DNA from: Astragalus membranaceus
Lineage: Eukaryota > Streptophyta > Magnoliopsida > Fabales > Fabaceae
NCBI GenBank assembly: GCA_039519185.1
Contig: CM076854.1
Coordinates: 74,395,948-74,459,947 of the forward strand
Direction: 5' to 3'
Length of the DNA stretch: 64,000 nt
Shown here piece after piece: positions 19,756 through 32,074 of the stretch (positions are counted from its first letter, which is position 1; each line of letters begins with the position of its first letter). A program made the position numbers and the translations under genes. The notes beneath the pieces are model-generated. The model was not told the DNA's origin. It did not search any database and was given only the letters and a program-made list of their open reading frames with translations.

Positions 19756-22374
19756 CACCCTAAAATTATTTAATTAATTTATTTAATTAAATAATTGGGG
19801 ATTTAAATTAAATTATTTGATGTAATTCGATTAATTAGAATTTTATTTATTTTGGTGGTATTAGGAGGGAGTGGAGGCGCCACTTGCATGACTTGGGCTT
19901 AAGTGGAAAGCCCAAGCCCATGATCCACAATATAGGCGAAGTGGAGTAGTGTTTGGGGGGCTAGGGTTTGTGGCATTTTGCGAAATCAAAAGAAAGAAGG
20001 AAAGAAAGAGCGTGAGATAGAGAGAGAGCTAGGAGGGGCGCCGTAAAGAGAGAAGAGGAAGAAGAGGGAAGTCGCAAGCAAGGAAGGGCGAGGAGCGTGA
20101 TTTTGTTGCTGTGATCCTGTACGTGACTACCTCCGGAGCCTCCGTTCTTCAATTTCGAGGTTAGGGGAGCTCTATCACTCTATCTAATAGTTTATATGAT
20201 GGGTTCTAGATCTAGGATTTGTATTAGAACCGTATGTTTCTTGATGTTCTTGGCGTGTTTGATGTTCATTACGTTCTTGACGTTCTTGATGTTAACTTTC
20301 GTATAAATGTATATCATGAGTCTATGCGAATTTATCTATTGCTTGGGTTGATCCATGAATTTCGTTATTGGTGATGTTTTGCGTATGTGATGAGAATTAA
20401 AATGTTAATCTATGCGTTGGTTGTTGAAGGATGTGGTCGCATAAGGGGTTGTTGATGTTGGGCGCCTAGGGCGCCATGGTGAGGCTAGTGATGTTGTTTG
20501 GTTTTAATTGAGTTTTGATGAAATTGAGTTTTAGTGTTTTTTTTGAATGAGATTAATGTGTTTTAGTTGCTGGGAAAAATTGGAGTTGTATGTTTTAAAA
20601 TCGTGAAGAAAACGAATTTGTAGTTGTTAAAAAGGTGTTGGACAAATTCTGGATGTTGTTGCTGGTTTCTGGGCGCTGGGCGCCTATGTTGGGCGCTGGG
20701 CGCCTGTTCTGTGTTGTTGTTGCGCGTGGGGGCGCGCCTGGGCGCTGGCGCCCGTGTTGTCTGTGTGTGTGCGTGTGCGCGCCTGGGCGCTGAGCGCCTA
20801 TGGCGCTGTGTTGTGCGCGCGTTGTGTTCCCCTGGGCGCTAGGCGCCCGTGCTGCGTTGCGCTGCGCTGTGCGCGCGCGTTGTTGCTCCTGGGCGCTAGG
20901 CGCCCGTGCTGTGTTGCGTGCGTTGTTGTTGTTGCCTGGGCGCTGGGCGCCTGTGCACTTGTTGCCTGGTTGCCTGGGCGCCTAAGGCGCCTGTTCCCAG
21001 GATGTTGCATAATTTTTCCAAAATTGTTTTTATCATAACTTTTGATTTAGATGTCCGTTTTGAACGATTCGAAAAGTGCCGTGAAGCTTTTTACATTGTC
21101 TATTCGTGGGTTCAATTTTTAAAATGAAAAATTGTTATTTCTGACTGTTTGTGGGCGCCCAAGTGGCTGTCCCCGGTGATCGTCCCAGTGACATTGAAAA
21201 ATGACGTGGAACTCTTTAAAATCCCATTTGGTGTATAATACAACAGTTTTAATGTGGTAGTGTCAAAATGACTGTTTTGCCCCTAGTGGCCAAAGTTAAT
21301 GATAATGATGTGTAAATGACGAGGATGCCCTTGGTGGCTAGTCAAATGACTGTTTTGCCCCTAGTGGCCAAAGTTAATGATAATGATGTGAAAAAGACGA
21401 GGATGCCCTTGGTGGTTAGTCAAATGACGTTTTTGCCCTCAGTGGCTAATGTTTGAGTTAAATGATGTTTATGTGTGAGTGACATTTGGGGGCCTGAGTG
21501 GCTAAGTGATGTTAAGGTCTAAGTGGCCTAGTGATGTTGTGTGATGATTATGAATTTGACAGGTGCTGTGCTCCGTGCGAGCAAACAGGTCAGTGATGGG
21601 TCACATCGTTGACTGTGATCTGAGAAATTTGTGTGATTTTTGTGAAGTGAGTGGTGCATGTCATAGAGTCTCATGCCCATATGCATAAAACCCAGTGATG
21701 TTTTGAGGCCTGAGTGGCCAAGTGATGATGAGGCCTGAGTGGCTAAGCGACGTTTTGTGAAAAGGTACCTTCATGCATATACCCGCGAGTGGGTTGCATT
21801 TCATAATTCTATACGACATGAGATGAGTTGTACATGATGTGGATGATGACTGTGATGTGGATGTTTTGTGTATTGGATGCTGATTATTCTAGTGCGTAGC
21901 CTATGATTAGTGCTTCTCATATTTTCTATTGTATAGACTGAAAAGATGCTCACCCTTTCCTGTTTGAATGTTGCCCTCGTGTTGGTAACGTGCAGGTGAT
22001 TCCCAGTGAAGGTATTAGCTTCGCTTTTCGAGTCGAGTCGTCATGCTCTGATACGTAGCACTCAGGGGGGATAATGAACTCGGCCTTTATTAATGAATTT
22101 TGATTATTTCGTCCATGTGGACTATTTGGTTATGTTTTACAAATTTCCGCTGCGTAGTTGTTTGTGTTATGAGAAGTTTTATAAGTGACGTTAACCATGA
22201 GGCTTGAGTTTTTGATATTGTGATGTGCTACGTGGACGTATGAATTTGAGTTACACTGTTTTTTTTAAGTTTGATAAGCGACGTTTGATTTGAGTATGTG
22301 TAACATTTCCTATGAACGAGATTCTTAAACTCTGATTTTTATAAACAAAGTAACGGGTAGAAAGGGGTGTTACA
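19751..22374 (+). repeat. 3' LTR of chromovirus C
   Basis: 2624 bp, the same length as the 5' LTR. By eye it differs at about three positions (for example T for C near 20689, G for A near 20902, C for A near 21590). It carries the same leader, GGCGCC cluster, 78-bp repeat and 3'-splice-like module (21949-21995). It ends GTTACA, followed by the second GCGAG. Confidence 0.96.
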
Positions 22375-22379
22375 GCGAG

Positions 22380-23823
22380 TATCCGAGAGGCGCAGAAATT
22401 AGATGTGAAATTAGTTGATCTGATGAGTGGGATCGGTCAGTCTGAGAATGAAGACTTCGTGATAGATACGCAAAATGTATTGAGGTATCGTGGGAGAATT
22501 TGTGTTCCCGAAGATGAGGAAATGAGAAAGGCAATTCTTGAGGAAGGGCATAAGAGTAAATTGAGTATCCATCCTGGAGCGACGAAGTTGTACCAAGATC
22601 TGAAGAAGATGTTCTGGTGGCCTGGGTTGAAGCGCGATGTGGCGCAGTTTGTGTATTCGTGCTTGACTTGTCAGAAATCGAAAGTCGAGCATCAGAAGCC
22701 TGCGGGAATGATGCAACCGTTGAATGTTCCAGAATGGAAGTGGGATAGTATATCCATGGATTTTGTGACCGGGTTACCCAATACGGTGAGAGGGCATGAT
22801 TCAATTTGGGTGATTGTGGATAGGTTGACGAAGTCGGCTCATTTTATTCCTATCGGTATTAAGTATCCAGTGTCGAGATTGGCTGAAATCTACATTCAGG
22901 TGATTGTGAAGCTGCATGGGGTTCCTTTGTGCATTGTGTCTGATAGGGACCCAAGGTTCACTTCGGAGTTTTGGAGTAGTTTACAGAAGGAGTTGGGGTC
23001 GAAATTGAGGTTGAGTTCAGCTTATCATCCTCAGACTGATGGGCAGACAGAAAGGACAATCCAATCATTGGAAGACCTGTTGAGGTCATGCGTATTAGAG
23101 CAGGGAGGTGCGTGGGATACTCATCTTCCGTTAATTGAGTTCACCTACAACAACAGTTATCATTCCAGTATCGGAATGGCGCCGTTTGAGGCGTTGTATG
23201 GCCGGAGGTGTAGGACTCCGGTGTGTTGGTACGAGACTGGGGAAAGTTTAATACTTGGACCTGAGCTAGTCAGAGAGACTACTGAGAGGGTAAAGATGAT
23301 CAGGGAGAAAATGAAAGCGTCGCAGAGTCGGCAAAGGAGCTACCATGATAAGAGGAGGAAAGATTTAGAATTTGAAGCTGGTGATCACGTGTTCTTGAGG
23401 GTCACGCCTATGACTGGTGTTGGTCGAGCACTGAAATCAAAGAAGTTGACTCCTCGATTCATCGGGCCGTATCAGATAACGGAGAGAGTTGGAAATGTTG
23501 CATATCGGGTGGCCTTACCACCTAACCTTTCAAACTTGCACGACGTGTTTCACGTGTCGCAGCTTCGGAAGTATGTTGCGGATCCGTCTCATGTGATTCA
23601 ACTAGATGATGTTGAGGTGCGGGACAATCTCACCGTGGAGACTATGCCAGTTAGAATTGTCGACCGTGAAGTAAGAGTGTTAAAAGGCAAAGAGATTAAT
23701 TTAGTGAAAGTGGTTTGGGTGGGAGCCGTAGGCGAGAGCATGACGTGGGAATTGGAAAGTAAGATGAAAGACGCCTATCCAGAATTATTTGATTCAGGTA
23801 ATTTCGAGGACGAAATTCTCTAA
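22380..23823 (+). pseudogene. Chromovirus B gag-pol, second part (integrase and tail)
   Basis: This continues the frame broken at 12631, after element C and its second GCGAG copy. It carries the HHCC zinc finger (HKSKLSIHPGA and CLTCQKSK), the integrase core with MDFVTGLP, SDRDPRF and QTERTIQ, and the C-terminal chromodomain-like segment (VKVVW...MTWELESKMKDAYPEL). The stop TAA at 23821-23823 overlaps the polypurine tract. No stop or frameshift lies inside. It is separated from its start by 9.7 kb, so a translated product is unlikely. Confidence 0.92.
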
Positions 23824-23835
23824 GTGGGGGAGAGT
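23821..23835 (+). other. Polypurine tract of B
   Basis: TAAGTGGGGGAGAGT lies directly before the 3' LTR start TGTAACGCCC, identical to the tract in C. Confidence 0.85.
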
Positions 23836-26298
23836 TGTAACGCCCTAAAATAATTTAATTTATTAATTAAATTAAGTTATTGGAGGGATGCAATATTTAT
23901 TTAAGTGGGATAATTTATATATAATTGATTTATTGTAGGAGGCGAAAAGAATTAAAAAGAGTGGTGTGAAAAATGGGCCCAAGCCACTTAAGTGACCCAA
24001 GCCCATTCCAATTATCCTAAAACCTAAGAATTAGTGTCATTCCACCAAAGAAAAGAATTCAGCGCATCTGAGAGAGTGAGAAGGGGTGAGGCGCGACTTC
24101 AAGCAAGAGAGGGAGAGGAACTTGTATTCATCTTGGCTTAGGTAAGCTTCCTTGAATCCTTTCCCTTCCATTTATTTTTCCTCTCCCATGTGGTAGTCTA
24201 AAACCCTTCCTTGTTCCATGTTACGATTTTTTTTCCCATGGATTGTGGTGATGGATGCGAATTGCTTAGAAGAGGAAGAAGGGGCTGCTGCGAATTTTTG
24301 GGGACTTTGGCTCGTCGTGTTGCGGAGTTTTGTACGTGTCGCATTCATCGTTGTTTCGGGGCATACAAAATTCGAGGTAAGGGTGAGCGATTTCAATTTA
24401 ATATAATTGAGTATATGGAGGGTTTGTGGGTTTGTGTTAGTGGTTGAATTAGGAACTTATAGGTGAGGAGGAATGATGAGTGGAATTAGTATGTTGATAT
24501 GCGAATTGCCCTATAAAGTGAGGAGATGAATTGTTGCTGTGAGTCAAATAAATGTATTGCTGTTTTTGTTAATTATTCATGTGTTGTTGCAGAATTTTGT
24601 ATTTGCTGGTTGCCATATTATTTATGTGCTGTTGCAGAATTTTAATTGTGCTGTTGCTGTCATTTAAATATTGCTGTTGCAGAATTTTAATTGTGCTGTT
24701 GCTGTCATTTAAATATTGCTGTTGCAGAATTTTAATTGTGCTGTTTGCTGTTATTTAAGTAGTGCTGTTGCAGAATTTTTTTTGGTGCTGTTGCTGTCAA
24801 TTATGTGTTGCTGTTGCTGTATTTTGATCATGCTGTTTGCTGTCATAAAATGTTGCTGTTTTATCACAAAAATTGCTGCTGTCATGTTGCTGTTTTACCA
24901 ATAAAATACTGCTGTTTTGTAAATTAAAGGTTGCTGTTTTTGCTGCTGTTTCAGCCTATAAAAGGCTACTGTTTTTGCGAAATAAATGGACACTGTTTCA
25001 GTTTTGATTTGATGGAAAATTGCTACTGTTTTTGCGAAATAAATGGCCACTGTTTCAGTTTTGATTTGAGGTAAATTTGCTACTGTTTTTGCGCAATAAT
25101 AGCCACTATTTTCAGTTTCAATTTGACGTCAAGATGCTACTGTTTTTGCGCATAAAATGCCACTGTTTTCCAGCTTCGAATTGTTGCCACTTACTAACCG
25201 AATTCCGATACTTTGTAAAAGAAAAGGGCGTGTAAATGTGACTTGATACTATTACTACTTTTCCGGTTAAAAAAATGTGAGGTTTCTTCACTTGGAGAAT
25301 GAAATGTCCTTCTCAAGTATTAATTGTGGTGTTTCCTAAGTATGACATTGAAATGTTTATCCAAAATTTTAAAATGTTGTTATTCGAAAATTTAACTAGG
25401 TTGCTACTTAAATTTTTGAATGTGATTGCTTATGAAGAGTTGTGATATTAATATGGTGACTATGATGAATACACTCTATGAGTGTTTTATGGTGGTGATA
25501 TGACGAGTATTTCGGGTGAGCGAATTTTGGTGATTGCACACGTGTCCATAGTGTCTCATAGCATGTGCATCTTATGACGAATAGGCTTCGGCCTCTTAGT
25601 GACGGTGTGCCCATAGTGGCTTATTTATGACGAGAAAAACAGTGACGGTGTGCCCATAGTGGCTTATTATGACGAGTATGGTACCATCATGCATATGCCC
25701 AGGTGTGGGTTGCATCTTCATGCGCATTCATTTTTTTTTTATGACGGGTGACGTGAATTGTGATTTTGTTTGGTGTTGTGTGTAACGACGATGAAGTTGA
25801 TATTAGTGACGATGTTGTGTGATGGTTTGCTCATATTACTCTGCTGTATGTTTAATTATATTTTGTTGAAAATTCTCACCCCTTCTGCTTGGAATGTTGC
25901 TCTGTTGTGGCAACGCTGCAGGTGACTCCGATTGAAGGACATGCTGCCTTCCTTTTTAGCTGTTGAGATGTTCGAGTCGCTCTCTGATATTGTAACACCT
26001 AGGGGGCGGGGTTAAAGTTGATGACTTATTTAATTAACTGTTTTAATAATTTTATTGATGTGTGAGACGTGTTTGAGCGATTTTGGTGAGCTATTATTTC
26101 CGCTGTGATGAGATTTAATTTTGAAGTTCGACTTTTGTGACGAATGCGTTTTTTACACGAATGTTAACGGCGTAGTTGATGAGTTTTATCAATGAAGATG
26201 TGACATTTCTTTTCTACTAATTAAATTATTATTTTTTTTAAACGAAAGCACTCTGATAATGACGTACAAAATTAAAGGGGTAGAAATGGGGTGTTACA
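23836..26298 (+). repeat. 3' LTR of chromovirus B
   Basis: 2463 bp, matching the 5' LTR with about ten substitutions and a few homopolymer length changes by eye (for example near 24237 and 25737). It carries the same subrepeat blocks and 3'-splice-like module (25875-25921). Followed by the second ATCCT and then by Ogre A sequence. Confidence 0.95.
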
Positions 26299-26303
26299 AT
26301 CCT

Positions 26304-26389
26304 CAACATCTTCCTCGGCTTGATTAACTGGGTAATCAAAGTCACAATATGAGTTATAGGCATTATTACTTTCAGAGACTATTTTTGAT
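26304..26389 (-). pseudogene. Start of Ogre A pol exon, cut off by element B
   Basis: On the minus strand this reads open from a splice-acceptor-like TGCAG to the B insertion, and aligns with the region before RT in Ogre E (motif DFDYPVN). It is the N-terminal end of the pol exon whose remainder lies at 3852-7128. It probably links protease and RT. Too short to carry a domain. Confidence 0.65.
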
Positions 26390-26580
26390 CTGCATTAAAA
26401 TGGAGCGGCGAATAAAAACAAAGAAAAGGCACACAAGTAAGAGATGAAGACAGAAATTTTATTGAAAATTCAAAATAACACTTTATTGATTGATGAGTTT
26501 GGACGAAAACATGCGTGCCCGAATGAAATATTCCAAGGCCTTGGGCAGAGCCGAGGGATCTACATTACAACGATAATTAC
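26390..26580 (-). other. Candidate Ogre intron between protease and RT (A)
   Basis: On the minus strand a GTAATT donor (GT at 26580-26579) overlaps the gag-pro stop codon AAG TAA, and the acceptor is TGCAG (G at 26390). Removal of 191 nt keeps the frame, completing a Lys codon and continuing into the pol exon. Ogre E has the equivalent 186-nt interval with donor and acceptor at matching sites. Ogre elements are known to carry an intron at this place. Splicing here is inferred. Confidence 0.65.
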
Positions 26581-29500
26581 TTTAAATTGAAAAATACGGG
26601 GAAATCCATGATCTCCCAGTTTTGCGGCTTCTCTCTAGCAGCACAGTAGCGCACCATGCTGACAGCACAGCCACTCGAGCTTGATCCTTCTTCAACCACA
26701 TTAACCTGGTCAGGGTTCAGCATGCCGGCACTCCGGAAGTTGTTCTTAAGGTGAGCGATGACCATCCTTCCCTGATTGAGTGCCCTTCCTCTGAGTTTGG
26801 CCAGCCATTTCTCCCTCCTGTCAGATGCCAGCCTCTCCCGATCAGCAAGACTTGGGATGTACCCAATACCGAACCTTTCAATGTTTCCTCTCAACTGGAC
26901 AGGTGTTACAATTCCTTGAGCAGATTTTCCTAGGCCCTTACCGACCTGATACCCATGTCCTAGCATCACCTTTGCAATCATCATGTCAGCCTTGGACCAC
27001 TTAGGCTTCCACAGAGGCTCACTTTCAACGAAGACAGCGTTTGAGATCTCCAATCCTTGGAAGGCAGACTCAAAGGACTCTTCCGCTGCTTCCACATTCA
27101 GGTGGTGATCGGTTTATCAATGTTTCTTCCTCTCCGTAGATCACTATCAGCTTTCCCTCAGCCACAAACTTGAGTTTCTGATGAAGCGAGGATGGTACTG
27201 CCCCAGCAGCATGTATCCAAGGACGTCCTAGCAGGCAACTGTAGGAGGAACTGTTGTCCATCACTTGGAAGATGACATAAAACACTTCGGGGCCTACCTG
27301 CAGCGGCACTTCTACTTCTCCAAAAACTTCCTTCACTGACCCATCAAATGCTCTGACCAAGGTAGAGCTCGGCTTCAGATATGAGCAGTCTACATTCAGC
27401 TTATTCATTGTAGACTTAGGCAGCACATTCAAGGATGAGCCATTATTAATGAGCACCCTGGCAAGTATATAGTCCCCACACTTGACTGAGATGTGAAGAG
27501 CTTGATTATGATCCTTTCCCGCCGGAGGAAGCTCAGTGTCTGAGAAAGTCAAGTAATTGGATGCTACAATGTTGCCAACAATACCATCAAGCTGGTTTAC
27601 TATAATGTCATGGGAGACGTGGGCTTCATTCAAGATCTTCAACAGTGCAGCACGATGTGCCTCTGAAGTAAGCAACAAAGAGAGCATTGAGATCTTGGAT
27701 GGAGTTTGACTCAGCTGGTCTACCACCCGATATTCACTCTGTTTCATTACTTTCAGGAATTCTTGAGCTTCTTTGTCTGATACCCTTCTGACTTCTACAG
27801 CTTCTTTGTCTTTTCCCTTACGGGCCCTTTATTCATCTGTTTTTGATTGCTCTCCCCTGAGGTTTTCAGGAGCATACAACCTTCCACTCCTTGTAATGCC
27901 GCTACTCCCAGCGATGTTAGTTATATCCAAAGTGCCCTTAGGGACCTCCGCCTGCATCTGCACATTGCAGCTCCATGGAATCATCCTAGTCTCTCTACTA
28001 GGGGTAACAGCGGGTACTGGAATAACAACAGTCGAAGGTCTCGTCTCAGCTGGGCTGGAATTCAGACTACAGGAGATTTCAATCGGTCTCCTGAAGCCTG
28101 TGTTGCCTGATTGCAAGGTAGATACACTTTCTTCCTTTTCCTGAATCCCCACTTGGACCAGGTGTCTATCTAAGAGATCTTGGAGAATTGGTTTAAAGCC
28201 TTCACATGTCCCAATACAACGAGGATTATCACAGGTGTCTTTCCTAGCACACCCCTCTTTGATAACACCAAGACGGCATAATTCAGCATGGATGACATCC
28301 AGAGGCATCTGAATGCAATCAACCTCTCTAATCAAACACTGACCACCCTGATCGTCAATGGAATTGGCAGAAGATCCTCCGTGCCCTGGCAACAGATTGG
28401 TGGTTACATTGGGTTGCTGAAATGATATGCTCTTCGCATCAATCAAGTCTTGCACCACGTACTTGAATGCCTTACAATCCTCCACCACATGACCTACTGC
28501 TCCGGAATGAAAGGCGCAGGTAGCATTTGCATTATATCCTCTGGGATAGGGAGGCTGGTATGGCTTCATTAGACGAGTATTGATTACTTTATTAGCGATG
28601 AGATAATTGAACAAGTCCGTGTAGGACATGGGAATAGGATCGAAGACAACAGGCTTCCTTTCGCTGTAGTTCCGGTACTGGTGGTCTGACTGAAATGGCT
28701 GTGCAGGTGGTGCCTGAGATGGAACCGGAATAGCTTGCAGAAGATTGCTGTGTGATGGACCACTGGCTCCGATAATTTCATGGGTTTCACCCTCTTTCTT
28801 CTTGTGGGACCCAGAAAAAGGCTTTTTCTGACTGGAAGGAGGTGTTGGGCCATGAGCTATTCTTCCGCTGCGCATGCCGTTCTCTACTCTTTCTCCTGTG
28901 ACGACCATCTCAGAGAAATTCGAGGCTACGCTTCCAACGAACCTATCATAATATACCGCAGGAAGGGTTTCCATAAACATGTGGACCATTTCTTTGTCCA
29001 GTAAAGGGGGTTTTACTTGAGCAGCGAGGTTCCTCCACCTCTGAGTGTACTCCTTGAACGACTCATTATCCTTCTTAGACATGCATTGTAGTTGAGTCCT
29101 ATCCGGAGCAAAATCATTGTTGTACTGGTATTGACGAATAAAAGCATCCGCCATGTCTTTCCAGCAGCGGATATTGGTTGGCTTCAACTGCATGTACCAG
29201 TCAAGGGGAGCTCCAGCTAAACTTTCCTGAAATCAATGCATCATCAGGTTATCATCACGGGCATGGGCAGTCATTTTCCGGCAGTACATTGTCACATGAC
29301 TGGAAGGGCAAGTCGTCCCTCTGTATTTGTCAAAAGTTGGTGCTTTGAACTTGGGAGGCAGGACTAGATTAGGGACCAAGCACAGCTCATGGGCATTTCT
29401 GGCCCGGGAACCTGCTCCTTCAACAACTCTTAATCTCTCTTCTAGCATCTGATACTGACTTCTAGCTTCAGCAGGGTAATTCTGTGGGAAACCACTGGCA

Positions 29501-30081
29501 CCGTAGTGAGGGTTATTCATTGATACCACGGCCGGAGTCATGTGTGGGTGAGCAACATTTTGAGGAATTGGGCCCCGTACTTGTGGATGAACCGTTATTG
29601 GCGAATTGAAACCCGCCGGAGTTCCTGGAGCAGTAGCAGGGATTGGGATCTGAATCTGGGCTTGAGGCGTCCCCGTTCCAACTTCATTCACAACTATGTC
29701 AGGCTAAGCTTGCCCCGCGGTTCCTGAAGGATCTCCTCCAGGGTTTGCATCAGCAGCAGGAGGCGTATAGCCTAGTGGGAGACCAGAGGGAGCCCATTGC
29801 ACAGCTTGAAGGGCTTGAGAGATCCCAGACCCAGGAGGGGGAGGAGGATTGTTTACCCCAGCAGCAGTAGCTTCAGCCGTGCCAACATCTCTTAAGGCAC
29901 CCAGCACTCTTATGACCTTCGCCATTTGAGCCTTTATGACTTCCATCTCAGCTTGAATGACTTGATTCCCTTGATTCTGACCATGCTGACCCTGACCATT
30001 AGGATTCGGACTTCCTGGAATTCCGTCATTCTGATGTGGCTGTGGATTGCCCTGATCAGCGTCGCCTTGATTGTTTTCCAT
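26581..30081 (-). pseudogene. Ogre A gag-protease (with G-patch), decayed
   Basis: From ATG 30081: a Pro/Gly/Asn-rich N-terminus, a gag capsid region (DRTQLQCMSKKD, FKEYTQRWR), a CHHC-type knuckle (CAFHSGAVGHVVEDC), a retropepsin-like domain and a G-patch-like segment (GYQVGKGLGK). Defects: TAG at 29704, TGA at 29233, TAA at 27829, and a 4-nt deletion near 27093 that shifts the frame. The protease active site reads INNGSS where E has IDNGSS, so the catalytic Asp is lost (27445-27447). The frame ends at the candidate intron donor. Context: ORF1 lies upstream and pol lies across the intron. It is nonfunctional. Confidence 0.88.
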
Positions 30082-30437
30082 GTTTCTTGCTTGCAGACGC
30101 GTCCAATAGCGATGACTAACCAGCTTGCTTGACTTTCTGTTGACGGAACACGCTTATGAACACAAGAATGAATAAATGAATGCAATGCGAATGAATGCAT
30201 GTTTGATTTGTTTTGGGCCGAGAATCGCAGTGTATTATGTCTTGTCATAGATACGCAGGTAGATCTTTGATTATTTTTAATGAAATTGGAATCTGAAAGC
30301 GAAACAGGTGTATTCCATGCATTTGTATTTAAACAAAATGCTTCAAATTCTGAATCCAAAAGTACAATATTCTGATACAACGATTGAAAAGGGAAAAGTA
30401 CAATAAAAACAAGAATGGAAAATTACAATAAGGAAGC
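30082..30437 (-). other. Spacer between ORF1 and gag in Ogre A
   Basis: AT-rich sequence between the ORF1 stop (30438) and the gag ATG (30081). Ogre E has a comparable spacer at 48872-49290. I see no gene or clear signal. Confidence 0.6.
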
Positions 30438-32074
30438 TCAAATACAAAGAGCTTTGAAATTTCCATTCCTTTTCCTTTTGTTGTTGGTAGAGGTAATTCT
30501 GGTTTTCTCTTTGGCTTCCTCAACTAGGGCTCTGCAGTACTCCACAAATTTGTACACCTCAAGCGGGGTGTTGAGGGGATGCATCTCAATTTAAGCTTTT
30601 CTTAATTTCTTGGGCACATTCGCAAAAGCCTGGTTGGCCAGCTCTGATAGCTTGGAGAACCTATCCTTCCAGTGTTGAACTTCATCCCTCAGCTCAATGA
30701 TGACTGCCTGCTCTTCAATCCTACCGAGCAGCTCAACATAGCGATGTTCCCAATACTGAATTTCATCCCTCACTTGCCGGTATGCATCGCTGATTTAACG
30801 AAGATTCCTCTTCAACTCATCAGAATCCTCTTGTTCTGCTCTCAGGGCTCGCCGACATTCTCTGAGGATGTTCTCAAATGAGTCTCTCTCTTGCACAACA
30901 CTGTCTAACTTACTCTCCCATTCAGCTTGTAGCATGCGGGATTCTCTTTTTGACTTGGCAAGCAAGCTTTTCGCAGTTCTCCCTTCCATTTTTGCCTCAT
31001 CGCATAATTCTTTCCACTGATTGGCTTCTTCAATGGCCTTCTTCTCTTTCAAGCTTCGCCTCTTAATTTCCTCCTTGGCTCCTTGCAGATACCTTTGAAC
31101 TTCTAACTTACTCTTCTCTTCGCCTTTTAGTTTCTGACTGAACTCCTCAATAGCAGCAGACTTGAGAGCACTCTCTTCTTCCAATCTTTTGTTCTTCAGA
31201 GCCATCTTCTCTATCTCCGCTTGCAAAGATCTCTTCTCTTCCTCTGCCTTCATCAGAGCCAACTTGACCTCGCCTAACTTTTCGACAACAGGAACACTAG
31301 CGTCTTCCCTCTCAACTTGCAATGCTTTTTGGTAAGGGAATTGAACACTCTGGATCTTTTTTCCAAGCCACTGAGCGAAGGTAATACCACTAGTCCTCTG
31401 AGTAAGCTCTACTTTTCCCCTACGAATCACCGTACCCCATGCTTGCAAGACCTTTCTAAGCAAACTGTCATCTTTTGGACCTCCTTCAAAGATGTAAAAC
31501 GGGAATAACATCTCTTCAGTAGGCGAATTCCTCATCGGATATCCCAATTGCCTCAGAGTCGGAGACGGGTTGTAGTTGATGCATCCTTTAGTGCCCATCA
31601 GTGGAACATTCTGAAAACCACCGCAACGGAAGACTACCTCAGGTCTATCCCCCAGCATGATGGAAGATACCAACGGACTGAGTGCTCATCTAGGCCCCCT
31701 AAAATTTGGATCCACTCTTGAATACTCATAGCTTTCACCTCACAAGTTATAGCATAGTCAATCAACTTTTCCACTCATATTGGATTGGTGAAAGCATGAA
31801 TAAGAAGCCAAGCATACAATAGGTGAGAAGAGCAAGAGATTTTCTTCCTTCTCAAGTCACAATGATGAGTAAGAGTAGAATAGGTGTCAGCAAGGATTGC
31901 AGGAATTGGATTGATAGGGCTCTTCTCATTTTGAAAACCTAAGAAGATGCCAATGACTGTCACATCCACATGTTTCTCGATCTGCGGGAAAAGAACAACC
32001 CCGAAGATTGTTAAGGCTAGGGCTTGCTTGAAGACAACCCAATTTTTACTTCTGGCATAGGCTTCCATTGTTTC
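30438..32074 (-). pseudogene. Ogre A ORF1 (coiled-coil, function unknown), truncated
   Basis: The extra ORF upstream of gag that marks Ogre elements. It aligns with 49291-51067 of Ogre E. The N-terminal part (motifs QALALTIFGVVLFPQ and INYNPSPTLRQLGYPM) resembles plant proteins annotated as a domain of unknown function (DUF7745, from memory). It is followed by about 180 residues of heptad-rich coiled coil (Lys/Glu/Leu-rich) and a basic C-terminus. The 5' end is removed by insertion of D at 32075. Defects: TGA at 31775, a one-base loss in a G run near 31650, TAA at 30795 and at 30591. Its role is not known; a structural or RNA-binding partner of gag is only a guess. Confidence 0.8.

Larger units (their letters stand above)
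12632..22374 (+). mobile_element. Chromovirus C, intact and very young (Tekay/Del-like)
   Basis: A 9743-bp element with 2624-bp LTRs (12632-15255 and 19751-22374), a Met-tRNA primer site, one open gag-pol frame and a polypurine tract. It is flanked by GCGAG at 12627-12631 and 22375-22379 and lies in pol of B. I see only about three differences between the LTRs by eye. Every catalytic motif I can check is present. By structure it is an autonomous element that moved very recently and may still be competent; expression is unknown. Confidence 0.96.
7134..26298 (+). mobile_element. Chromovirus B (Tekay/Del-like), with element C inside
   Basis: A complete LTR retrotransposon bounded by TGTAACGCCC and GTTACA, flanked by the 5-bp duplication ATCCT at 7129-7133 and 26299-26303. 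Removing B restores the Ogre A sequence, as seen in the uninterrupted copy at 45104-45115. Order: LTR, Met-tRNA primer site, gag-pol, polypurine tract, LTR. Without C it is about 9.4 kb. The two LTRs (2461 and 2463 bp) differ at roughly ten sites plus short indels by eye, so insertion was recent. It was coding-intact until C landed in its pol. Confidence 0.95.

Noticed and set aside
26581..27095. A host G-patch splicing gene
   Set aside because: The G-patch-like part is in frame and collinear with protease and gag of Ogre A and is repeated in Ogre E at the same place, so it belongs to the element.
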